From Baylisascaris procyonis (taxonomy: Eukaryota > Nematoda > Chromadorea > Rhabditida > Ascarididae): a stretch of DNA of 64,000 nt. Position 1 is the first letter of the stretch. The number at the start of each line of letters is the position of its first letter. Location: NCBI GenBank assembly GCA_037389465.1, contig JAZARR010000234.1, positions 124,001-188,000 on the forward strand. Reading direction: 5' to 3'. Made by a program: the position numbers and the translations under genes. Under the pieces are notes generated by a model, which saw nothing but the letters and a program-made list of their open reading frames with translations, was not told where the DNA came from and did no database searches. Below, one piece after another: positions 47,965 through 61,730 of the stretch.

Positions 47965-48820
47965 TATATTGGTGGAATTTGTAATGATGTTTTTATTATT
48001 TATTGCACTAAACGGTAAAACGTAGCGATATTTTTCTTTTGCACAAGCATCTTTTGAATCGATACAGATCGAGCCTGAGTTGGTTCAGTAAGCTGTGACT
48101 GTCCAAAAGTTCGATCCACATCTTTTCTTCCCATTAGTTCTTCCTTGTTTACGAAGATGAAAGGGGAATTAGCATTGGTCCATTATGATATATTCAACAC
48201 CGCCATCCTATTTAGCTGTCCTCTCTTGGGCTAATACTGTTCTGTTGACTAAGAATTGCCATTGATCACTATTTCTGGTCTAGATTCCAGTTCAAGGAAG
48301 GTGCCGCTTAAGGCAGAAATCGGCCTCTGTCTTGCCTTCATATATGTTATTTTTGTAATCTCATCTTTAGTGCATTCACAGGAATTGTATCTTTCAATTG
48401 GTCTGCTGAAGGTTATCTTACTACCATTTTCCACACAGACTGCCTTCAAGTTGTGGTCGGGTCGAAACAGCTCTTGAAGCGATGTTTTGTTTTATTAAAC
48501 CGTTGATTTTGTCACCTTTGTTAATATCGCGTGCTGGGGATGAATTCTTTAATAAGTCACTTGTTGTAATGCCGCATTATACGTTTTGCCTTGAATTGTG
48601 CATTGATTTTGTCTGTCGTTTCAAAAAAAAAAGGTTTCTTCTGCTGGTATGTTATCGATTACAGTGACCAACTTTGACGTTATTCTGGTCGTCTATCCAC
48701 TAATTGACGTTAGCCAATGCGGGATGTTCAATTCAGACTGGAATGTTCACACTAAAGGACACGTAACTAATTGCAACTAGTTGTTCCCTCGACAATTGTC
48801 TATCATTTGTAGCAAGCTTT
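47965..48820. other. Single-copy DNA with short open frames on both strands
   Basis: A minus-strand frame (stop ending at 48249, open up to about 48490) reads NSCECTKDEITKITYMKARQ in its middle and overlaps an equally open plus-strand frame (48256-48477). Both look protein-like, so neither can be preferred. The inverted pair CCCTCGAC (48786-48793) / GTCGAGGG (48824-48831) forms a perfect 8-bp stem with a 30-base loop. Confidence 0.3.
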
Positions 48821-48890
48821 TTAGTCGAGGGATTTCAAGTTCTTATTTTTAGAATTTTGCAGCATTTTGGCATCATCAGGACCATGGTGG
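48821..48890 (-). other. Candidate terminal exon, minus strand (unrecognised)
   Basis: On the minus strand an acceptor-like GGACTCAG precedes 48890. After one base, 22 codons (HHGPDDAKMLQNSKNKNLKS...) run to TAA at 48823-48821. It would fit as the last exon of the gene suggested by 48945-49193, but the phases (0 versus 2) do not match as drawn. Either one boundary is wrong or the pair is not real. Confidence 0.2.
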
Positions 48891-48944
48891 CTGAGTCCAA
48901 ATGAGCAGAGAGATTTAAATCTTTAAACTTTATGTTCGCTTTAC

Positions 48945-49193
48945 CGTATGTGCAAGTGGAGCAGCCTGTAGCGGTGTTAAACTGCTTCCTTGTTTGAGAG
49001 GGAGATCTCGGTCCATTTTAAAGGCTTCCCAAACCCTCTTAGGGTCAAATTTCGGCCACAAGAAACAAGGGTATTGAGTGGGATGCTTTAGTGAAATCGA
49101 CGGGAACGCAGTTTGTGAAAATGCCTTCTTGAATTTCTTGCAGTCAAGAACTGATGGAGGGAATCGTGATGTTTGGTAGAAACCTGAAGGAAT
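48945..49193 (-). other. Candidate internal exon, minus strand (unrecognised)
   Basis: The minus strand shows TTTATTTGCAG ending at 49194 and ACG|GTAAAG at 48945/48944. Between them lie 249 bases, all open, exactly 83 codons with phase 0 at both ends. The peptide starts IPSGFYQTSRFPPSVLDCKK and contains YPCFLWPKFDPKRVWEAFKM. It is not low complexity, and I do not recognise the family. A possible upstream exon encodes a hydrophobic FCFIVLAVLLTF stretch (about 49324-49400, donor GTAAGG), but it does not join in phase. This is the best hint of a second gene in the single-copy region. Confidence 0.35.
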
Positions 49194-50038
49194 CTGCAAA
49201 TAAATGACATGAAAGCAAGGAAGTTTTGGACAGTATATGTTAAGCTCACTATGGGGCGCTTTTCATTATTATAAATTGATAGGATCAGGTCTCTCTTAGA
49301 AGACAGACAATCCCCTTACCCAAAGATTCACGAAAAGTCAGCAAGACGGCCAACACAATAAAGCAAAATGTTTTTCTAAAAAATTTGGGATGGTAGCGTT
49401 GCTGACAGACGAAGTTTTCAGCTAGGCTATAACCTGAATTGTGTGGGGAGTAATTTTTCCAACTCGTGTTCATTTGTTAGAAAGGTAGAGGAGAGGCGGT
49501 GTTCCACAGATCCCCTACGAAAAGAGGACTGAGGCCACTATCCTCAGGCAGATCGTCCATAGCGATACATCTACCAGATATCTAGTGGTAGGGCGTTTAG
49601 GCACGGAACTGGAGATGCTTCTGGAACATTGAAATGAGAAACGGCACAACGTTCAGCTTTATTACTAAGATAGAATATAGTTTTCTGAGCTGTTTTTGCC
49701 AAAACTGTTGCAGACGAGGTGCGACCTTGTCAGTAAGAACTTTCATCTGCACAAACTAGAGCGAAATACGACTAATTCATTAATATAAAACATAAGTGCA
49801 CTGTTAATACAATCAACGCTTAAAGCATCACCTCAATTCATTTGTGGCATATTGAGATTCACATTTTGCGAGAAGTCTACAGATTTCATCACCGATTTCA
49901 ACAATTTCCGAGGACTTATATAAAAATGTGACAACGAATCTCTATAAACACGGAATATAGAGGAGTAGTAGTGTAATGCAACGCTGCGACAACACATTCA
50001 CTGTTGCTACAGCAGCAGCAGTTTGGCTACAGCAGTAT
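49194..50038. other. Single-copy DNA up to the right-hand array edge
   Basis: No supported gene. It ends in a short CAG/CTACAGCAG-rich stretch (about 50007-50036) directly before the repeat starts. A small frame from ATG 49976 crosses the junction and stops at 50059; it is likely fortuitous. Confidence 0.4.
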
Positions 50039-53000
50039 GTGCTGAGGGAATTAACGTGACGGAAGCGAAGGAAGTCGGGAATTGTTTCTGTGAAGGTGTA
50101 ACAGATGTGAAGCATGTGAAGCAAGTCGGGAATGCCGGAAGTATCATTTCTGATCAGTTTCACTATTTATTTGAGAGGCCGAAAATTTCTCTATTTCCGA
50201 AATGATGTCTGTGATGTCTGCATGTTCGAAGATCATGCGCTACGCGCTGACTGTCATCTGAATATTTCTGAGGTACCGTTAGAAAGAGAAAAGGGGGAGA
50301 AGATAGGATCAAGAAGACGATAGAAGATTCATCTGAAGTTTTTACATCCAGCAGAATAGAGTGTTAGCATCTAAAGACGTAAATAGTGGAGGAATTATTG
50401 TGAATATTTATAGACTTTGTTTTATAAATATTTTTAATATTGTAGATGCTTGTATTTATGTAAATGTAAATATTCATAATATTGATCGAGGATAGGAGTA
50501 TGCTTGTTTAGATCTGTGCACGTAAATTTTCTCTGTTGCCTCATGAGGTCTAGAAAAAACTGACACTTGTTCAGTGATATGGGATTCGTACCTTGACCAA
50601 ATGTGTTTTTCACCTTACCCCTCTACGTTTGAAAAGATATTCCACCATCAGAATTACGAAGAATGCTTTTCGCGTATACGTTGAAAGGAATGTCGGTCAG
50701 TTGGTGAATGTCGTATTGACGATTTATCCCCTTTTGACGATTCGTAATCTGCATTATAAGGTACTTCATTTATTAACGTTACCGTTACTTTAGGCTATCA
50801 TTGACGAATCCTCTCGAACGGCTGTCAGATGAGGATGTTTGTGCGCATCCGTTTTTAATGGATGCGATTGCCGTATCTACGATGAAGCGATGTCAGGCGA
50901 GAAAGGATTCGTCGAATTGGGCAATCCCCAGGTATTTATTTATTTCTTGTTTGCATGCCGGCGTGGACTTTTCATCGATAAATGATTAAAGAAAAACGCA
51001 TTGGGATGAAGGTTGGAGTAATACTTTATGAGAAATCCTTTTTGATGTTGTCTTGTTGTTTCGTTAATTATGAGAAAGTTTGAATACGTAATTGTGAAGT
51101 GGATATCAAATTCCCTGATGGGCCGTTTTTCCTTTCCTTTTTCTGTGACACATTCTTGGTCTCCTCCTATCCTTATCTCCCCTCTTCATTTCTCTTTCAA
51201 GCGCGGTGGTCAGTTTATTCATCATAGTAAGGTTGAGGCTTCGTTGTTCGTTGTTCACTTGGCCGAAAGTCTTGTCCTGAATGTAACCGGGAATATTTAT
51301 TGATAGCTGAAGAGGAATAGTAAATTTTGCAGATAACAGAGGTGCGTTTCAAGATGCAAACAGCGGAAACACCATCTTGCGACTATGGAGTACCGAAGTT
51401 AGTGAATTCCGTATTTGCTGGAAATGTGTTTAAAAGCATACGCTATAGCTGCAAGATTTCATTTGATCGTTAGTGGAAACAGGACTCGTGTTCAGTGGAG
51501 GGGAGAATTGGAAGATGTTTATTTAGTAATCAGAGGCAAAGGAATCCAAATGAGCAGGGAGGATTCGGCAAAGTTTGTTATTTACGGACAAATAGGCTGC
51601 ACGACTAGGAAGTAAAATTGTAACACAGTTTTATGCGAACCAGAACAAATTATAGATAAGCAGTAAGTCAAAACAACAAGTTATAGATAAGCAGTAAGGA
51701 AAATTGTTTATATGGAATTAGTTTTGAATGGAGTTTGGGGGGAGGCTTCTGAGAGGGGAGGTATTGTAAATGTGACTAGAATGATTTTATAAGGGAATTG
51801 CGTGTTTTTGTGATTAATGGTAGAAACGAGACAGGAGTGGGTTGTAAAAATTTGGTGTTCAGCAGGAAAGCTGGATTCTTTTATTTTATGGAAGTGAGCT
51901 AAATTTTATTGGTTAGAAGAATGAAGTTTTTTTGCAAGTGCCTAAAGGTTTGTGATAGTGAGAATTAAGAGAGTAAATTAAAAAAAAAAAAAAAAAAAAC
52001 TAGGTCTAAAAGTCCCAACTGAAATCGTGCAAATTTCCGAATATTAAAAAAACCACCAAGGGGGTTGCCGATATTTCCGTTCATTCTCCTATTGATCGTA
52101 TTTTACAACTTTGATGCAGCACAGCGTTGCGGGTGCTCAATATGAACGCATATTTGAAAGTGTTCATTTCAATGGTATTTCATATTCTCGGAAATGTCTG
52201 TCTTCTTCCATTCAATGTATGCTTACATTTTTGGCTCTTCTGCTCGGGTTGTACAGTGCTGTTTTTATTCGCTTTACATTCTTTTCATTCATCAAAATAG
52301 CGCTGCAAAGAGCAGTTTGCTCTCTTTTCACTTGTCTCTTTCCAAATATTTAATTATTTTATCGTTTATACTATTGTACTTGAATTTCACATAATCGAAT
52401 GTATCGGAATTAAAAAAATATTGTTCGCATTGTTCGATGTCCATTTTTCTCGCATAAAATGCTTTTTTGTTGGGAATTTTTCTATGAGCAGAGGCTAGAT
52501 TCGTGTGCGGCGCATTTCAGCAATATTGTGGCCAAAACATATGAGGGCTGAGGGTGGCAGAAGGATTGTCACACTGTTTATAGGATTGGAACACAACATT
52601 GCAACAGTTTTCTGTCGAGATTTCTTGCATTATTATGGCCGATGTGTTTTTGGTTTTCGAGATATTCCTTACGAGAAGACCGTTCAATGTGGCGTAAGAT
52701 GCGCAAAATTGGCCGGTGTTGGCCTTTCACTTTGGGTTAGCATTTGGAGTTAGTGAACCTGGCGATGCCATCTGCGTTCTTCCTTGAAACTCTTTGATAA
52801 AGAGGATAAATGCACAAAGGAACGCATCATTTTCGGTCTACGTTATTTCGATAGGCATTCCGGATGATAATTTGTTATGTGTATTTTAAATCGTTCTTTG
52901 GGATAAAATCTCGTTGTGATTACTTTTATGTTACTGCGATTGCCTTTAATGTTTTGGCAAGGATTTGTTTTCTTATTTTTGGTTGTCGACCTGAAATTGT

Positions 53001-55438
53001 ATGTGGGCTGTGTACTGGCTACGACGTTTAGGGGGGGGAAGGGTGGTGATGGAAATATTTGCCTTCCGTGCTAAAATGGACACAGGTTGCATACTCACTG
53101 CGTCAAAAAGTGACTGCTCAGATCTGATGAAAGCATATTTTAGAGGGATAACGATAAGGCAATTTGAAGTGTTAAACCATATGTGATGTGATTGTGATTT
53201 TTATGTGTTTTTCATCAGATTTGATGTTGTGGGTATTTGTTCGTGTGGTAAATTTTGAGAAGGAAGCGGGCAATAAAGCATTTTTATGAAGGTATGATGT
53301 TATTTATTCACTTAATGAAGTATCGTTGATCCGAGCCCAAGTTTACTTCAATCGGAGTTTAACGCATGACCATACGAGAACAGGTTGAGCCCGGTCTTTG
53401 TTGGGTAGCTGCATTTTGCTCATCTGGATCCTGCGCCGGGTTGAACGGCATTGTCTGTAATCGTGAGCAAAGTGCGGTCGCGTTTCTATTCATAGCGTAA
53501 CGACATCCACTCACCCTTTCAGCTGTTCAAGCTGCAATTTTGTGATTGTGCTTAGTTGCAAGAACATACGCATGGATTAGTGAATTCCGTATTTTCTGGA
53601 AATGTGTAGAAAGCATACACTATTGCTGCAAGATTTCATTTGATCGTTAGTGGAAACAGGACTCGTGTTCAGTAGAGGGGAGAATTGGATGATGTTTATT
53701 TAGTAATCAGAGGCAAAGGAATCCAAATGAGGGGGAAGGGTTCGGCAAAGTTTGTTATGTACGGCTGCAAGTACATAGGCTGCAAGGCTAGGAGGTGAAA
53801 TTTGAGCACGGTTTTATGCAAAGCAGAATAAATTATAGATAAGCAGTGAGTCGAGATATGACTTTTTGCTTGTGATAACTACGCAACATCAAATGTTTGG
53901 CACCTTTTATCACCTTGGCGTGCTTGTTCAGCATGAGCGCTCTAGTTGGTGCGGTTGGACCGGACCCCGATCGGGGCTGGTATCAGCTTTGACCTAGAGT
54001 TATTGGCATTGGTGTTTCATAGGTGGGTCTACTGAGGCTATTTGAATTAAAGCACATAAATCGTAATTTTATTATATTATTATTTATTATTGTTGTAAAA
54101 GATATTTTATCGTTATTTTATTGTTGCTAGCTTCGTGTGGTATAAAGTGTGGTGCCCATGCATGCACGAATTCATTCGGTCTTTCTCCGGACTGTGTCAT
54201 TTCATTTCTGTTAATTGTACTTAGCAATGGGTATATATGACTTTTTTGAGAGTTCTATAGTCACCGATGCATCCCTAAGCTCAGTTGCGACTCCTGAATC
54301 GAGCGATTTTAATTGCGGATAAGACCTAGTCTGTAGAGGGTGGGGGATTTTACGGCCCACCTACGTGGTCCTGTGGCCCTGGGCCACGCAAAAGGGCCGT
54401 AGATTCCCCGACCCCAACCTATGGGTGTTTATGAGAGGAGGGCAACACGTTCAACTTATGAGCAGGTTTTTAATGTGTCGGGGTCGGTGCTTTTGCCATA
54501 TTTTGCAATGCGAAACCACGTTATGAAAACAGTAAAGTTGCTGCAGAGACTGTGAGATGGGCACCTGTTATTCTTAGGGGCAGGGAAGGAGAAAAAGTCT
54601 GCAAAAGGGACCGGTTGTATTCTGATTGACAGACGTCATGTTGACGTTAGTACCGACAGTTGCACCGTGTGTTTATTTGCATGTCTTTGGTGCCGAATTA
54701 TGAGGAGATTGTCTCATTAAGGGATTTCGAAAATTTGTTTATGATGACAGGTGGGCGTTGCATCCGCTTATTATAGCCAAACGATCTTTTGCTCGCGAAG
54801 GAAAAGTCGATTGCAACGACCTCTTGGACCTGTGTATATACTAACGTCAAATATGAGCATGATGTGTGTATATGACTGTGCTAGGATGGATGTATCGTGA
54901 TATACTTACGACGCACGAATAAGATGTCCCTTCCATCTTTTCTAGGTGGTTTCGGGTAGGACAGACCCATTGGACTTCCATTGCCTTTGGAAAGTTGTCA
55001 CGCACAAGACTAGCACCGATCACGTTCACTCGTGTCGTTTTCAAATTGAAACCCTACTTTTTATGCATGTCTAGGTGAGGGCAGGGATCAAGCATGTGTT
55101 CTTGGCTAGGTTTCCCACCTTCCACCTCTCCGGTCGGGTATATCATGGATCAACTGCCTCACAGTCTGACTAGCACTGATTTATTTCACATTAGCGTGGT
55201 GGCAATCTTTGTGGAGAATATTTCCTGTCATTTGTATACATCCTGGCAAGTTGGTCGGGACCAGGGGAGTGGTCGGACGTTTTTAGTATCGGTGAAATGA
55301 GATCACTCCTCTAACAGTTGGCTTAGTGTACCTCGAAGGTGTAACAGATGAGTGGTAGATGGTATAATTAATGGGTTTGTATGTGATGGTTGCTTTTAAT
55401 AGCAGATTTGTTTTGAGAACAACTCAGTGTACTTTGCG
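50039..55438. repeat. 5.4 kb tandem unit, right-hand array (5400 bp, edge unit)
   Basis: One complete unit between single-copy DNA and variant block 2. It has the TTTATGAAGG marker near 53286 shared with copies 5 and 6, the longest poly(A) run (20 A near 51980) and an extra G near 51736. Its first 450 bp carry changes not seen in the left array: five T near 50339, A at 50397 (shared with the variant blocks) and A at 50468. That fits an edge unit that is homogenised less. Confidence 0.95.
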
Positions 55439-58400
55439 GTGCTGAGGGAATTAACGTGACGGAAGCGAAGGAAGTCGGGAATTGTTTCTGTGAAGGTGTA
55501 ACAGATGTGAAGCATGTGAAGCAAGTCGGGAATGCCGGAAGTATCATTTCTGATCAGTTTCACTATTTATTTGAGAGGCCGAAAATTTCTCTATTTCCGA
55601 AATGATGTCTGTGATGTCTGCATGTTCGAAGATCATGCGCTACGCGCTGACTGTCATCTGAATATTTCTGAGGTACCGTTAGAAAGAGAAAAGGGGGAGA
55701 AGATAGGATCAAGATTTTATGTTCTTTAGAGATTGCGTATTCGGCATGGGGTCAAAAACCCTCCTTGGTGATATATAAGGTGATCGAAGCACTTCATGAA
55801 TCTGGACTCAGGCATCTAGGTTATTTGGGCACGCCAACACAGTAGTGCACATCCTTCTGCAAGGTTTCATTCGTCTAAGCAGTTGTTTCCGGCTATCACT
55901 ACAAAACAACTTATCTAAGAGGAACTTTTTTTAAGGGGAAATTTATGTTCAGTTGACTTTTCTCGCTAGGGATATTTGAGGACTTTGGTCGAAATATTCG
56001 AAACAAGAGAAAATCCAGAAGGGAGGTTAATATGAGGCTGCGAATCGTGTAGCTTTCAACGTTGTCATTTAGACGATAGAAGATTCATCTGAGGTTTTTA
56101 TATCCAGCAGAATAGAGTGTTAGCATCTAGAGACGTAAATAGTGGAGGAATTATTGTAAATATTTATAGACTCTGTTTTATAAATATTTTTAATATTGTA
56201 GGTGCTTGTATTTATGTAAATGTGAATATTTATAATATTGATCGAGGATAGGAGTATGCTTGTTTAGATCTGTGCACGGTAAATTTTCTCTGTTGCCTCA
56301 TGAGGTCTAGAAAAAACTGACACTTGTTCAGTGATATGGGATTCGTACCTTGACCAAATGTGTTTTTCACCTTACCCCTCTACGTTTGAAAAGATATTCC
56401 ACCATCAGAATTACGAAGAATGCTTTTCGCGTATACGTTGAAAGGAATGTCGGTCAGTTGGTGAATGTCGTATTGACGATTTATCCCCTTTTGACGATTC
56501 GTAATCTGCATTATAAGGTACTTCATTTATTAACGTTAGCGTTACTTTAGGCTATCATTGACGAATCCTCTCGAACGGCTGTCAGATGAGGATGTTTGTG
56601 CGCTTCCGTTTTTTAATGGATGCGATTGGCGTGTCTATGATGGAACGATGTCAGGCGAGAAAGGATTCGTCGAATTGGGCAATCCCCAGGTGTTTGCTTA
56701 TTTCTTGTTTGCATGCCGGCATGGACTTTTCATCGATAAATGACTAAAGAAGAACGCATTGGGACGAAGGTTGGAGTAATACTTTATGAGAAATCCTTTT
56801 TGATGTTGTCTTGTTGTTTCGTTAATTATGAGAAAGTTTGAATACGTAATTGTGAAATGGATATCAAATTCCCTAATGGGCCGTTTTTTCCTTTCCTTTT
56901 TCTGTTACACATTCTTGGTCTCCTTCTATCCTTATCTCCCCCTCTTCATTTCTCTTTCAAGCGCGGTGGTCAGTTTATTCATCATTGTAAGGTTGAGGCT
57001 TCGTTGTTCGCTGTTCACTTGGCCGAAAGTCTTGTCCTGAATGTAACCGGGAATATTTATTGATAGCTGAAGAGGAATAGAAAATTTTGCAGATAACAGA
57101 GGTGCGTTTCAAGGTACAAACAGCGCAGACACCATCTTGCGAGTATGGAGTACCGAAAGCACTCCCTGAGCCGTTAAGCCCCCACCAACTCATGATGATC
57201 GCCGATGGAGTGTTCATGTCACCAGGATATTATGTTAGTTTTATTACGTTTATTTTTTATACATGGTCATTAGGTACGGGTATAGGTGTAGTCATTAGGC
57301 ACAGGTATGTATGGGTATGACAACAGTATTATACGAATACCGTTGAGCTCTGGTGTAGCCCCAATCCAGGCGAAAGTTGGAGCGGCATTACTGAGTTAGA
57401 TTTTGAATTGCTGCCCATAATTTTGATAATTGTCAGTGGGAGTTTGATCTGAAAGGCTTTCGGCTGTGAATTATTCTCCGTAATAGAGGATGAATCCTGT
57501 TGATCATCTACCAGCATCGATACCATTAAAGAGAAACACATCGAATAAAACCTTGATCGCGTTCCTCAAAAATTAATCTTTGGTTGGAATGGTCCCAAAT
57601 TCTACGTGTTCACAAGCAACGGAATGCAGAGTAATGTAAAAGTAACATAAATGGTGGGGATTCGGGCAAGTATAGGTTACCCGATGGTGTGGGAAATACA
57701 GGTGCTGCATTTTTTGCAGGTCATAATAAGGTGTGAAGTGGGATTTCAGGTGCATTGCTGTCGGTGCCTAATATCGAATCTCGCAGCAGCCAAAAAATCG
57801 ATGTCGAAATGAGGGCCTTGATGAATCACTGGATATTATTGCGATCAGTACCTGCATGGACGGTGCGATACGGCCGGATTTCTTGCTTCGGATAATTTCT
57901 GTGCCATTATTGTCTGTGACGATTGCGTGGGCGAATTCATGTGCACCCTGTTGGACCATGACTGCGACGTTTCACAGACCATAAAGGAACGTATCATTTT
58001 CGATCTACGTTATTTCGATAGGCATTCCGGATGATAATTTGTTATGCGTATTCGTTCTTTGTTATAAAATCTCGTTATGATTATTTTTAAGTTACTGCGA
58101 TTGCCTTCAATGTTTTGGCAAGGATTTGTTTTCTTATTTTTGGTTGTCGACCTGGAATTGTATGTGGGCTACGACGTTTAGGGGGGGGGAAGGGAGGTGA
58201 TGGAAATACTTGCCTTCCGTGCTAAAATAGACACAGGTTGCATACTCACTGCGTCAAAAAGTGACTGCTCAGATCTGATGAAAGCATATTTTAGAGGGAT
58301 AACGATAAGGCAATTTGAAGTGTTAAACCATATGTGATGTGACTGTGATTTTTATGTGTTTTTCATCAGATTTGATGTTGTGGGTATTTGTTCGTATGGT

Positions 58401-61400
58401 AAATTTTGAGAAGGAAGCGGGCAATAAAGCATTTTTATAAAGGTATGATGTTATTTATTCACTTAATGAAGTATCGTTGATCCGAGCCCAAGTTTACTTC
58501 AATCGGAGTTTAACGCATGACCATACGAGAACAGGTTGAGCCCGGTCTTTGTTGGGTAGCTGCATTTTGCTCATCTGGATCCTGCGCCGGGTTGAACGGC
58601 ATTGTCTGTAATCGTGAGCAAAGTGCGGTCGCGTTTCTATTCATAGCGTAACGACATCCACTCACCCTTTCAGCTTTTCAAGCTGCAATTTTGTGATTGT
58701 GCTTAGTTGCAAGAACATACGCATGGATTAGTGAATTCCGTATTTTCTGGAAATGTGTAGAAAGCATACGCTACAGCTGCAAGATTTCATTGGATCGTTA
58801 GTGGAAACAGGACTTGTGTTCAGTAGAGGGGAGAATTGGAAGATGTTTATTTAGTAATCAGAGGCAAAGGAATCTGGATGACTGAGGAGGGTTCGGCAAA
58901 GTTTGGTTTTGTGCGGGCAAATAGGCTGCAAGGCTAGGAGGTGAAATTTGAACACGGTTTTATGCAAAGCAGAATAAACTGTAGATAAGCAGTATGTCGA
59001 GATATGACTTTTCCTTGTTGTAACTACGCAACATCAAATTTTTGCCAGTTCATGGGATTATCCCCGTGGCATCCCTGTTCGGCTGAGCTTTGCAGTTGTG
59101 CGGTTGTACCGGACGCCGGTCGGGACTGTTAAGGGCTTTAGCGTAGAGTTATTGGTATTGGCGTATGGCAGATAGGTCTACTCTAGCTATTTGATTTGAA
59201 GCATATAAACCTTGCTTTTATTTTATTGTTATTGTTGCAAATGGAAGTCTTTTATTATTATTTTATTATTGTTATCTTAGTGCGGTTCACACATAAAAAA
59301 GTGTAATACCCATTCTTCTGGTCTTTCTTTCAGAATGCACAAGTTCATTCGGACCCTTTCCGGGTTATGTCATTTCAATTCTGTTGCTTGTACTTGAGTA
59401 TAGGTATAAGTAGTAACACTACCATTATGCAGAACCTGAATCAAATCCGTCAACGAAACAAATGACGAGATTCGAAGGGATTCGCCCATAGAGAAAGCTT
59501 TCAAAAATACGTTACAAGATATATGCAAATGCGGTGATGAATCTATAATTTCCAGTGCCATTATGGAGACTTGAGAAACCGATAGCCATCGATGCTTCCT
59601 TTAGCTCAGGTGTAACTCCTGAATCCAGTGATTTTGATGACATATTAATCAGCGAAGTGAAAAAAACAGTTTGAGATTGCGGATAAAACCTAATCTACAG
59701 AGGGTAAGGGAGTCTGTGGCGCGGTCATGCGCTCCTGTGACCCTGGGCCATGCAGAGGGCCGCAAATTCTTCTACCTCAACCTGTAGGCGTTTATGAGAG
59801 GAGGGCAATACGTTCAGCTTATGAGCAGGTTTTTAATATATCGAAGTTGGTGCATTTGCTGTATCTTGCAACGCGAAACCACACTATGAAAACAGTGATG
59901 TTGACGCAGAGACCGTGAGGTGGCTACCTATTGTTCTTAGTGGCAGGAAAGGGGAAAAGTTTGTGTAAGGCATCGGTTGCATTGTGCCTGATAGATGCCA
60001 TGTTGGTGGTAGTAGGACACTTGCGCCGTATGAATTACGCAAGGTTAACTTACACATATTTTCATGCAATGAAGAATAGACTAACGTGTCTACCCGCATA
60101 TCTTTGGTGCTGAATTATGAACAGAGTGTTTCGTTAACGGATTTCACAAATTTTTTTATGATGACAGATGAGTGTTGCATGCACTGATTACAGCAGAACG
60201 GTCTTTGCGTACAAAACAAACCGATTGCAACGATCTTTGTTGGTATCCCATCCCCGGGCATTTTGACGGAGATAAGGGGAGGGGTGGTTTCTGCCATAAT
60301 GCCTCTCCCCTATTCCCTTCTGAAAGTGGGATCCTATAAAAGCTTTCGCTAGGTGAAAAAGATAAAGTTTATTCATAGATATGATTGATCTGTTTTATGG
60401 CGGAAAGAGATGATTTCCGCGTCTTCGGCTCAGATCAGCCTTTATCAGGGCTCAGGTCTGATAGGGTACAGGTAGGAAATGTAGGAGAGGATTCAGGCAA
60501 ACTTTTCTTGTGTTCGAGTAAATAGATTGCAAGAGGTGTAGTAATATTTATAAAGCTACAGTAGGCCGTGAAATAGTAGCACACCTAAGTGTGGTTTGAA
60601 AAAGTTTGACCACTGCAAACCAACAGGAAAGTCGCAGATGGCCGTTGAAATAAATCTTTCCCCTTTGGCTGCTCGCCAAAATTTTTGTGAGGAACAATGA
60701 CATAGTTGCAGTTTTTGATTTGAGTTCTTTCCATTATTTAGAGAAGGCATTCATCGATGAGCTTTCCTCAGAGGTCAGATGAGCTCGAGCTACATTTCTA
60801 AGCTCGGGATATGTTTTTTCGCATTTTCTCGAATTTTGGATACTTTGTTATGGAATATTTCACGTCAGGTAAGATCGCGGGAAATTTTTACCCACCACCA
60901 CGTTGTGCTCGTAGGTTGAATCTGTTGAATTAAGCAGCTAAAGGACTGCTGTCATTAGCTTTATTAAACCATGTAGCAGGTATGCATCTTTATCCCGTCA
61001 TATATAGTGGTGTTTTTCATTTCGCGGGTCCGTTCATAAATTTAATGTGGTTTATTTTGCTATGAAACCATTCTAGTATTAGCTCTTTTCAAATATTGGT
61101 TTAAATATTGGTTGTTTTTTTTTATTTATAGCGCTTAGAGTTCGCATTATTCAGACTAAATTTTACTTTTCGATACTTGAAAGATTGTATTTTTTACTTA
61201 CTTGAGACTAAGTTGCTTCTATGTGAACACAAATGTCCTACTTACTTACTTTAATTAAGAAAATATGTCGTTTGTTCTTCTTAAATTTTCTCTTCTATTT
61301 CAACGTCATGAGCTGAGATCAACGGCGTAACCTAAAATTGATGGAGGATGGGTAGGGGAGGGGGATAGGAATTAGAGGAATGGGGAAGTAGCGCAGTTCC

Positions 61401-61730
61401 CATCAAACAACTACTATTTCGAATCCATTGGCCGGGTATTTCAATATTTAATCTGAAGTTACATATAGTGAGCATTATTTTTTCATCTACTTTACTGGTT
61501 GGTTTTAATTTTTAACCAAATTTTCATTGGTTGGATGAAAGAGTTTAGTCGTTCCGCATCTTTGTCTATTTTCTTAATTAACTAGATTAGGCGGTTACCC
61601 TACCTGTGTATGTAATAACGTCAAATATGAGCGTGATATACTTATACAACTGTGCTAGGATGGATGTGCCGTGATATGCTTACGACGGATGAGTAAGGTG
61701 TTCCTTCCATGTTTTTAGGTGGTTTTGTTC
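55439..61730. repeat. Variant block 2, nearly identical to variant block 1
   Basis: It matches 35105-41407 almost base for base. I noticed four length differences adding up to 12 bp: 6 bp missing near 58051, a G run 3 shorter near 58182, and T runs 2 and 1 shorter near 61116 and 61850. There are also a few substitutions (for example near 56035, 56419, 58196 and 58469). Offsets to block 1 fall from 20334 to 20322 accordingly. All block-specific segments of block 1 are present. Confidence 0.93.

Noticed and set aside
48075..48118. TGGTTCAGTAAG ... GTTCGATCC, resembling tRNA A and B boxes
   Set aside because: The spacing is about 30 bases, too short for a tRNA, and no acceptor or anticodon stem can be formed.
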